64,000 bases of DNA, taken from DATJPY01 sp035506135 (GTDB lineage Bacteria > Myxococcota_A > UBA9160 > PR03). The notes under the pieces were generated by a model. It saw nothing but the letters and a program-made list of their open reading frames with translations, did no database searches and had not been told where the DNA came from. This document shows positions 58,674 to 64,000 of the stretch, in pieces. The translations under genes were made by a program, and so were the position numbers. The stretch covers positions 1 through 64,000 of the forward strand of contig DATJPY010000007.1 of NCBI GenBank assembly GCA_035506135.1, written 5' to 3'. The stretch's first letter is position 1. Every line of letters starts with the position of its first letter.

Positions 58674-59057
58674 ATGAGCGCGAAACGTCGATCGGCGGCC
58701 GCGGTGGCGCTGGCCATTGCGTCGTTCGCGGCGACCCCGGATGCCGGGGCCCGGACGTGGCAGGTTGCGGCCCCGGCGGCGTGCGCGGAGGTCCCCGCTC
58801 GCGCGGCCTGTCAGGGGGTCACATGCAACGGAGCACTCGCGCCCGTGCGCGGCCGCTTCGATCCCGTCGACGTGGCGAGCGGCGGCGCGCCCGGCCAGAC
58901 GAACCCGCTTCCCGACACCCCCAGGTTCCCGGGCCCGGGGGCCTGCGTGGAGGCCGGGAGCAGCTGCGGCAACACGGTGCCGACGCCGTCGAGTGCGCGC
59001 TCGCCGTCCCTCGTCGAGCAGCCTTCGGTGCCCGTGAAGCCGCCCGGCATCCCCTGA
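58674..59057 (+). CDS. Small secreted hypothetical protein
   Basis: A 127-residue protein starting at ATG 58674 after GCGGAGGTGG. The signal peptide is SAAAVALAIASFAATPDAGA. The mature part has six cysteines (ACAEVPARAACQGVTC, then GACVEAGSSCGN) and is Pro/Gly/Ser-rich. No family recognised. The cysteine pattern suggests disulfides in the periplasm or outside. It is 13 bases after the barrel gene and probably in the same operon. Confidence 0.72.
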   Translation: MSAKRRSAAAVALAIASFAATPDAGARTWQVAAPAACAEVPARAACQGVTCNGALAPVRGRFDPVDVASGGAPGQTNPLPDTPRFPGPGACVEAGSSCGNTVPTPSSARSPSLVEQPSVPVKPPGIP

Positions 59058-59125
59058 GGGGCCTCGCGTCCTTCCGGTAGGATGCGGGAGCGGGAACTCC
59101 CGCGCGGGTCGCGGCGACCCATCCG

Positions 59126-59851
59126 GTGGCGGAGATGGAGCACCCGGGGCGTTCGGTGAGCACGCGTCTTTCCGACGAGGACCTGCTGGCCGGCATCCGC
59201 GTCCGCGACAGCGGCGCGCTGCGGGCTCTGTTCCAGCGCTACCGCGCCCGCGTCTTCTACTTCGCCCAGCGCCGCCTGCACGACGAAGGTCTCGCCGAGG
59301 AGGTGGTCGCCGACGTCTTCTTCGAAGTCTGGAGGAGCGCACACCACTATCAGGGCGCCTCGCGCCTCTCGACCTGGATCTTCGGCATCGCGCACTTCAA
59401 GTGCGCCGGCGCCCACCGCGACCGCTCTCGACACAAGCGCGCGTCAGTGGTGCCGATGCACGCCGAGGCGCTCCACCGGGTGGCGGACGAGAGCGACGCG
59501 GGAGAGCGTCTCGCCGCGCGCCAGGAGCTGCGTCTGGCGCGGCAGGCGCTCGAGCGGCTCCCGGCCGATCAACGCGAGGCGATCGAGCTCGCCGTGCTCG
59601 AGGGGCTTCCCTACGAGGAGATCGCGGAGCGGCTCGGCGTGCCCGAGGGAACCGTGAAGACGCGGGTCGCGCGCGCACGCGCGCGCCTGCGCAGGGGAAT
59701 GCGAAGCCTCACACGCGAGGACAGCGGCCATGAACCACCAAGCCGAACCCACCTGCCCGGTGGAGATCCTCGACTGGATCGCATGGTATCCGGACGGGGG
59801 ACTTTCCGATGCTCAGCGCGGCGCCGTCGAGGCGCACGCGGCGAGCTGTGA
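59126..59851 (+). CDS. ECF RNA polymerase sigma factor
   Basis: A 241-residue protein. Region 2: DSGALRALFQRYRARVFYFAQRRL and EEVVADVFFEVWR; region 4: ALERLPADQREAIELAVLEG and LPYEEIAERLGVPEGTVKTRVARARARLR. The sigma core ends near residue 195, but the frame continues 45 codons into the anti-sigma gene, giving a 122-base overlap. GTG 59126 or ATG 59135 is the start. The zinc-finger anti-sigma follows directly. Confidence 0.92.
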   Translation: MAEMEHPGRSVSTRLSDEDLLAGIRVRDSGALRALFQRYRARVFYFAQRRLHDEGLAEEVVADVFFEVWRSAHHYQGASRLSTWIFGIAHFKCAGAHRDRSRHKRASVVPMHAEALHRVADESDAGERLAARQELRLARQALERLPADQREAIELAVLEGLPYEEIAERLGVPEGTVKTRVARARARLRRGMRSLTREDSGHEPPSRTHLPGGDPRLDRMVSGRGTFRCSARRRRGARGEL

Positions 59852-60446
59852 GGCCTGCCGCGGCGAGATCGAGATCCTCGCGGGCCACGCGGAGCCGCCC
59901 GACCTGGAGGGGGACCCCGAGCGCCTGTTCGGCCGGGTGCTGGCGCGGATCGAGTCGGCCGCCCTGGCCGCCGAGCCGCTCGACCCCGAGGCCCGCGGCG
60001 CGGTCGCGGCGAATCTCGGACGCCGCCGCGCCCCCGCTCCCCTGCGCGACCGAAGGGCGTCTGCCGCTCTGCGCTCCAGCCGGACCTGGATGGCGGGCAC
60101 GGCGTGGGCGGCGGGCATCGGGCTCGCCGTCCTGCTCGGGGGCGTCTGGATCGCGCACACGATCCAGGTCGCGCGCGCGACGCCGATCTACCGGGTCGCC
60201 GGCGAGCCCACGGCAGTCGCTCCCGGGCACGGGGTCGCGCTCGACCTCGTATTCCGCAACGATGCCAGCGCCGAGCGCATCAACGTAGAGCTGCGCGGGC
60301 TCGGGGCGCGGATCGTGTCCGGCCCGAGCCAGCTCGGGCGCTACCGCATCGAGCTGCCGGAGGGCGCCGATGCGGAGGCCGCGGCTACGCTCCTGCACGC
60401 CGAGGGGACGGGTGTCGCGTCCTTCGCAGAGCCTGTGCGTCCGTAG
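59730..60446 (+). CDS. Zinc-finger anti-sigma factor, membrane-bound
   Basis: A 238-residue protein. The N-terminal ZAS domain has HAASCEACRGE (H-x3-C-x2-C), the usual anti-sigma zinc site. One membrane helix (AWAAGIGLAVLLGGVWIAHTI) lies near residues 124-144, and a beta-rich periplasmic domain follows. It probably holds the adjacent ECF sigma at the membrane until a periplasmic signal releases it. ATG 59730 is inside the sigma gene; its end overlaps the protease gene by 11 bases. Confidence 0.85.
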   Translation: MNHQAEPTCPVEILDWIAWYPDGGLSDAQRGAVEAHAASCEACRGEIEILAGHAEPPDLEGDPERLFGRVLARIESAALAAEPLDPEARGAVAANLGRRRAPAPLRDRRASAALRSSRTWMAGTAWAAGIGLAVLLGGVWIAHTIQVARATPIYRVAGEPTAVAPGHGVALDLVFRNDASAERINVELRGLGARIVSGPSQLGRYRIELPEGADAEAAATLLHAEGTGVASFAEPVRP

Positions 60447-61827
60447 CGGGAGCCAGCGAGCTGCGCGCGCCGCGCAGATCCTGCTGGCGGTCGCGTGCCT
60501 GCTCGGCGTCGTCCTGATCGCGCCGCGCGCGGCGAGCCCGACGTCGCCGCCGGCCCGCGGGCCCGCCGAGGCGCCCGACACACCCGGCTGTGGGCCGATC
60601 GAGCCGGACCCGGCGCCGCGCCTCGCGGAGGCACCGGCCGAGCCGGGCGTGGCGCCCTCGCAACACGGACCGGGCAATCGCGGCGAGATCACGTCGCTAC
60701 AGGCCGTGCCGGCCCGTCACCCGGGACCCGTCGCGGGCGAGGCGCTCCTCGCGCTGCCGAAGGGTGCCAACGGCGCGATCCCGACCGACTTCGAGCTCGC
60801 TCCGGAAGCGCGGGTGGAGAGCTCGTTCTTCAGCCCGGTCCTCTGCGCGACCGTGGTGCGCGTCGTGGGTCCCCCCGACGCGCCGTACGCGTCGCTCGTC
60901 TCGCGGGTGCCGCCGACTGCGATGGTCGTGCCGAACGAGGTCTACGTCACGGCGGCCGACGAGGTGAAGCCGCTCGCGACGGGGCCAGACCCGTACCGAC
61001 CGCTCCAGTACGCGCTCGATCAGGCCGGCGTCGACGCGGCGCGCACCGTGAGCGACGGCCGCGGCGCGCGCGTGGCGCTGCTCGACTCGGCGCCGTCCGT
61101 CGACCACCGCGACCTCGCCGGCGTGCGCATCGTCCCGCTCCCCAACGCAGCGCCAGCCGCGCCCGCGGTGCACGGCACGCTGATGGCGGGCATCGTGCGC
61201 GCGGTCACGAACAACGCATTCGGGATCGCGGGGATGGCACCGGGCGCCGACGTCTTCGCGGTCCCCGTCTGCACGCCGGCCGGCGCGGCCGCCTCGGACG
61301 AGTGCAAGCTCTACGACCTGCTCCGCGGCGTCGACGTCGCCTGGGCGAACGGAGCCCAGATCGTGAACCTCTCGCTGGTCGGGCCGCCCGACCCGCTGCT
61401 CCGCAAGGCGATGGACCGCATGGAGCAGCTCGGCGTCCTTCTGGTGGCGGCGGCCGGCAACGAGGGCGTCGCGGACCCGCGCTATCCGGCGGCGTACCCA
61501 TCCGTGATCGGCGTCGGCGCCGTGGATCGCTCCGGTCACCTCTACGCGCGCAGCAACCGCGGCGCCACCGTCGCCGTCCTCGCGCCCGGGGTCGAGATCC
61601 TGTCGACGGTGCCAGGCGACGCCTTCGCCTTCGGCGACGGCACCAGCCTGGCCGCCGCGAACGTGAGCGGGCTCCTCGCGATCGCGGTGGCGGCGAGCGG
61701 CGACCCGAGCGCCGCGCGAAGCGCGTTCTTCGCGGCGGCCCAGTCCCACGCAGGCTCACCGGGGAGCGAGCCCGCGCGCATGCCGAGCGCCTGCGACGTG
61801 CTGGCGCGGCTCGGACACAAGTGCTGA
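60436..61827 (+). CDS. Subtilisin-like S8 serine protease
   Basis: A 463-residue protease. An N-terminal membrane/signal helix (ILLAVACLLGVVLIAP) precedes a Pro-rich segment and prodomain-like region. The triad is D217 (VALLDSAPS), H246 (VHGTLMAGIV) and S404 (GTSLAAANVSG), with the oxyanion Asn in AAGNEG. GTG 60436 is preferred: the longer frame from 60370 overlaps the anti-sigma gene deeply. It ends at the stop where a dispersed repeat begins. Located beside the anti-sigma, it could be its processing protease or its target (inference). Confidence 0.88.
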   Translation, partial: CVRSGSQRAARAAQILLAVACLLGVVLIAPRAASPTSPPARGPAEAPDTPGCGPIEPDPAPRLAEAPAEPGVAPSQHGPGNRGEITSLQAVPARHPGPVAGEALLALPKGANGAIPTDFELAPEARVESSFFSPVLCATVVRVVGPPDAPYASLVSRVPPTAMVVPNEVYVTAADEVKPLATGPDPYRPLQYALDQAGVDAARTVSDGRGARVALLDSAPSVDHRDLAGVRIVPLPNAAPAAPAVHGTLMAGIVRAVTNNAFGIAGMAPGADVFAVPVCTPAGAAASDECKLYDLLRGVDVAWANGAQIVNLSLVGPPDPLLRKAMDRMEQLGVLLVAAAGNEGVADPRYPAAYPSVIGVGAVDRSGHLYARSNRGATVAVLAPGVEILSTVPGDAFAFGDGTSLAAANVSGLLAIAVAASGDPSAARSAFFAAAQSHAGSPGSEPARMPSACDVLARLGHKC

Positions 61828-61887
61828 CTTCGCTCGGCTTCGCCTCGCTGCGCGCGCCCGCTCCGCGGGCGCTGGCCGATGCTCCAG
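61824..61887 (+). repeat. Dispersed arm-plus-hairpin repeat, copy 3
   Basis: Begins at the stop codon of the protease gene. Arm tgacttcgctcggcttcgc, stem gcgcccgc (61854-61861) and gcgggcgc (61865-61872) with TCC loop, then tggccgatgctccagg. Confidence 0.65.
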
Positions 61888-61915
61888 GCGGTCGGCTTGC
61901 CTCGGAGGCGGCGCG

Positions 61916-62010
61916 AATCGGCCTGCGGCCGATTGGGTTGCTGAGCTGCAGCACGTCGTGATGAACTTCGCTCGGCTTCGCCTCGCTGCGCGCGATCGCG
62001 GAGCGATCGC
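61916..62010 (+). repeat. Dispersed arm-plus-hairpin repeat, copy 4 with extra hairpin
   Basis: A hairpin aatcggcc/ggccgatt (61916-61934) is followed by gggttgctgagctg, the arm acttcgctcggcttcgcctc and the stem gcgatcgc/gcgatcgc (61992-61999, 62003-62010) with a GGA loop. It ends 12 bases before the acyl-CoA dehydrogenase gene's stop. Confidence 0.65.
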
Positions 62011-62022
62011 TTGCGGGATGGG

Positions 62023-63270
62023 CTACTTGGCGACGGAGCCCGACGGGATGTCGCGGAAGGGGCGGTCCTTGTCGACGCGCACCTCGGGCGGCAGGCGCAG
62101 CACGCGCTCCGCGATGATGTTCTTCAGGATCTCGTCGGTTCCGCCCGCGATGCGCAGGCCCGGCGCGCCGAGGTACATGTCCTGCCACACGCCCTCGTGC
62201 GGCGATGCGCTCTCGTCGACGACGCCGCCCATCACGCCCTGCAGCTCGAGCGCGAACGAGGCCATCTCCTGGCCGAGGGGTGCACCGACCGCCTTGCCGA
62301 TGGAGCCCTCCGGGCCCGGCGTGGCGCCGCGCGAGAGCGCGGACAGCGTGCGATAGCCGGTGAACTGCAGGCCCTTCGAGCGGATGTAGAAGTCCGCGAG
62401 CCGCTGGCGCACCGCCGCGTCCTCGATCGCGGGCCGCCCGTTGCGCCTCGACTCGCGCGCCAGCTTGAGCAGGTCGCGGAAGCGCCCGCTCCCCGCCCCG
62501 CCGCCGATCGCGACGCGCTCGTTCATCAGCGTCGTCAGCGCCACGCGCCAGCCATCCCCGACGCCGCCGAGCCGATTCGAGTCGGGCACGCGCACGTCGG
62601 TGAAGAACACCTCGTTGAAGCCGGTGGCGCCGTTGATCTGGCGGATCGGGCGCACCTCGATGCCCGGCGAGTGCATGTCCAGGATGAAGTACGTGAGGCC
62701 GGCGTGCTTGGGCGCATCCGGATCGGTGCGCGTCACGATCATGCCCCAGTCGGAGTAGTGGGCGCCGGTGCTCCAGATCTTCTGGCCATTCAGCACCCAC
62801 TCGTCGCCCTTGCGGGTCGCGCTGGTGCGCAGCCCGGCGAGGTCGCTGCCCGCGTCGGGCTCGCTGAAGAGCTGGCACCACACCACTTGGCCGCGCGCCA
62901 TGTCGCGCAGGTACTTCTTCTTCTGCGCGTCGGTGCCGTGCGCCATGAGCGTCGGGCCGAGCATGCCGTGGCCGATCGCATAGATGTTGGGAGGCGTGTC
63001 GAACTTCCCCTCCTCCTGGCCCCAGATCACGCTCTCCATGCGGCCGAGCGCCTGCCCGCCGTACTCCTTCGGCCAGGTGAGGCAGGCCCAGCCCTCGTCG
63101 AACTTGGTGGCCTGCCAGCGCTTCGCGCGATCGATCACGCCCTCGTCCTCGCGCTCGCCGAGCGGATTGGGTGCGACCTCGTTCGCGTCGCGCTTGCGGC
63201 AATGGGACGCCAGCCACGCGTGCGCCTTGGCGCGGTACGCGGCTTCCTGCGGGGTGTCGTCGAAGTTCAT
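62023..63270 (-). CDS. Acyl-CoA dehydrogenase
   Basis: A 415-residue flavoenzyme. The FAD/substrate signatures are VVWCQLFSEPDAGSDLAGLRTSA, WVLNGQKIWSTGAH, and FNEVFFTDVRVPDSN; the C-terminal GAPGLRIAGGTDEILKNIIAERVL holds the usual arginine/threonine contacts. The lengthy N-terminus and WPKEYGG match the CaiA-like/FadE-type group often paired with a second dehydrogenase, which is the adjacent gene. ATG at 63268-63270 has GGAGCCTC nearby. Probably part of a fatty- or aromatic-acid oxidation operon. Confidence 0.93.
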   Translation of the reverse strand: MNFDDTPQEAAYRAKAHAWLASHCRKRDANEVAPNPLGEREDEGVIDRAKRWQATKFDEGWACLTWPKEYGGQALGRMESVIWGQEEGKFDTPPNIYAIGHGMLGPTLMAHGTDAQKKKYLRDMARGQVVWCQLFSEPDAGSDLAGLRTSATRKGDEWVLNGQKIWSTGAHYSDWGMIVTRTDPDAPKHAGLTYFILDMHSPGIEVRPIRQINGATGFNEVFFTDVRVPDSNRLGGVGDGWRVALTTLMNERVAIGGGAGSGRFRDLLKLARESRRNGRPAIEDAAVRQRLADFYIRSKGLQFTGYRTLSALSRGATPGPEGSIGKAVGAPLGQEMASFALELQGVMGGVVDESASPHEGVWQDMYLGAPGLRIAGGTDEILKNIIAERVLRLPPEVRVDKDRPFRDIPSGSVAK

Positions 63271-63302
63271 GAGAGGCTCCTCTTCGCTGGAGGGAGGGGC
63301 GA

Positions 63303-64000
63303 TCAGGCGGCGCCGCGCTTCTCGATGCGCTGGATCAGCTTCTCGCGCCACGCCGTCGGGGTGCCGAGCGCCGCCGAGAGCCACTTGGCGCGGCGGTAGA
63401 ACAGGTGGCAGTCGTACTCCCAGGTGAAGCCGACACCGCCGTGGATCTGGATCATGTCCTGGCTCGCCGCCTCGAAGGCGTCGCTGGCCGCGGCGCGGAA
63501 TCCGGCCGCCGCGAGCGGCAGCTCGTCGCTCCCGCTCGAGAGCGCCCACGCCGCGTAGTAGCCGTTCGAGCGCGCGATCTCGATCTTGGCGTACAGATCG
63601 GCGAGCCGGTGCTTGATCACCTGGAACGACGCGATCGGGCGCCCGAACGCGTAGCGCCCGAGCGCGAACTCGCGCGTCTCGTCGAAGGCGCGCTCCGCAC
63701 CGCCGATCTGCTCGAAGCCCATCATCACGGCGGCGCGGTCGAGCAGCTTGTCGACGAGCGCAGCGCCCTCGCCCGGCGCGCCGAGCGCCTCGGCCGGCGC
63801 GTCGCGGAACGAGATCCGAGCCAGCGAGCGGCTCGCATCGAACGACTCGACGCCCGACCGGGTCACGCCCGGAGCCGAGAGATCGACCAGGGCGAGCGCG
63901 GTCCCGCGCTCGCCCTGCGCGACCACGACGGCGACGCCCGCGGCCTCGCCGTCGATCACCGGGAGCTTCTCGCCCGTGAGACGGCCGCCGGCGAACCGCG
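63303..64000 (-). CDS. Acyl-CoA dehydrogenase (partial)
   Basis: C-terminal part of a second acyl-CoA dehydrogenase; the start is beyond the right edge. About 232 codons are visible, reading open from the edge (GGRLTGEKLPVIDGEAA). The flavin domain end is AFDETREFALGRYAFGRPIASFQVIKHRLAD, and SQDMIQIHGGVGFTWEYDCHLFYRRAK is the family C-terminal signature. It sits 32 bases upstream of the first dehydrogenase, so the two form a heteromeric-type pair. Confidence 0.92.
   Translation of the reverse strand, partial: RFAGGRLTGEKLPVIDGEAAGVAVVVAQGERGTALALVDLSAPGVTRSGVESFDASRSLARISFRDAPAEALGAPGEGAALVDKLLDRAAVMMGFEQIGGAERAFDETREFALGRYAFGRPIASFQVIKHRLADLYAKIEIARSNGYYAAWALSSGSDELPLAAAGFRAAASDAFEAASQDMIQIHGGVGFTWEYDCHLFYRRAKWLSAALGTPTAWREKLIQRIEKRGAA

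Noticed and set aside
61205..63217. A 670-codon minus-strand frame that includes repeated ARSEAKPSEV segments
   Set aside because: It is a shifted reading of the acyl-CoA dehydrogenase plus the two repeat copies; the recurring peptide is just the repeat translated.
1..64000. CRISPR arrays, tRNA and rRNA genes
   Set aside because: No evenly spaced direct repeats with unique spacers, and no cloverleaf or rRNA-like sequence noticed on either strand; a tRNAscan or Rfam run would settle this.

Overview
The window is about 64 kb of very GC-rich (roughly 70%) bacterial chromosome, gene-dense, with many GTG/TTG starts and stop/start overlaps of 4 bases. The gene set implies a Gram-negative envelope: MurE with the meso-DAP motif DNPR, a predicted outer-membrane TPR/beta-barrel protein, a lipoprotein M48 protease, an MltD-like transglycosylase and PEP-CTERM proteins. 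With paired ArsA-type ATPases, a class II HDAC-like enzyme, a PhaR regulator and acyl-CoA metabolism, this best fits the former Deltaproteobacteria (Myxococcota or Desulfobacterota/Binatota-like). No rRNA or tRNA was seen to fix the lineage, so this is inference.

Layout. 0-2 kb: minus-strand acyl-CoA-type SDR (cut by the window edge), GNAT and a free biotinyl-domain protein. 2-5.5 kb: ffh and an MltD-like lytic transglycosylase. 5.7-9.5 kb: a compact locus of carbamoyltransferase, two unrecognised small proteins and an SGNH hydrolase. 9.7-11.4 kb: a PEP-CTERM protein and a REP-associated tyrosine transposase next to large palindromes. 11.4-20.7 kb: a long minus-strand operon (2-phosphoglycerate kinase-like, M48 lipoprotein, AAA ATPase, VWA protein, SppA, TrmB, RlmN, PPP-family phosphatase). 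21-25 kb: a ParA ATPase fused to a glycogen-binding-type domain with a degenerate MinD/FlhG-like partner and a third protein, then an ECF sigma factor and a hydrolase. 25-34.8 kb: phosphomannomutase, TatA, a zinc-ribbon membrane protein, twin ArsA ATPases, PhaR, an acyltransferase, an epimerase and an HDAC-family hydrolase.

34.9-53 kb is a near-complete dcw cluster in canonical order: mraZ, rsmH, ftsL, ftsI, murE, murF, mraY, murD, ftsW, murG, murC, murB, ftsQ, ftsA, ftsZ, with no ddl. It starts with a six-step 10-bp repeat that looks like a MraZ operator, has a strongly structured segment between mraZ and rsmH, and ends with an FtsZ carrying two C-terminal tail peptides. 53-56 kb: enoyl-CoA hydratase, a tiny membrane protein, Ndk, quinone oxidoreductase and a response regulator. 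56-62 kb: a second exported-protein region (PEP-CTERM protein, TPR/outer-membrane barrel, small secreted protein, ECF sigma, zinc-finger anti-sigma, subtilisin-like protease). 62-64 kb: two acyl-CoA dehydrogenases, one cut by the edge.

A dispersed repeat family (at least five copies) consists of a conserved arm plus a hairpin whose stem sequence changes but stays base-paired. Four copies sit just after stop codons and one lies in frame inside the VWA gene. Extra in-frame insertions also appear in murC, ftsI and the 2-phosphoglycerate kinase gene. The most novel candidates are this repeat family, the ParA-CBM48 fusion operon, the carbamoyltransferase locus with its unrecognised proteins, and the double-tailed FtsZ.
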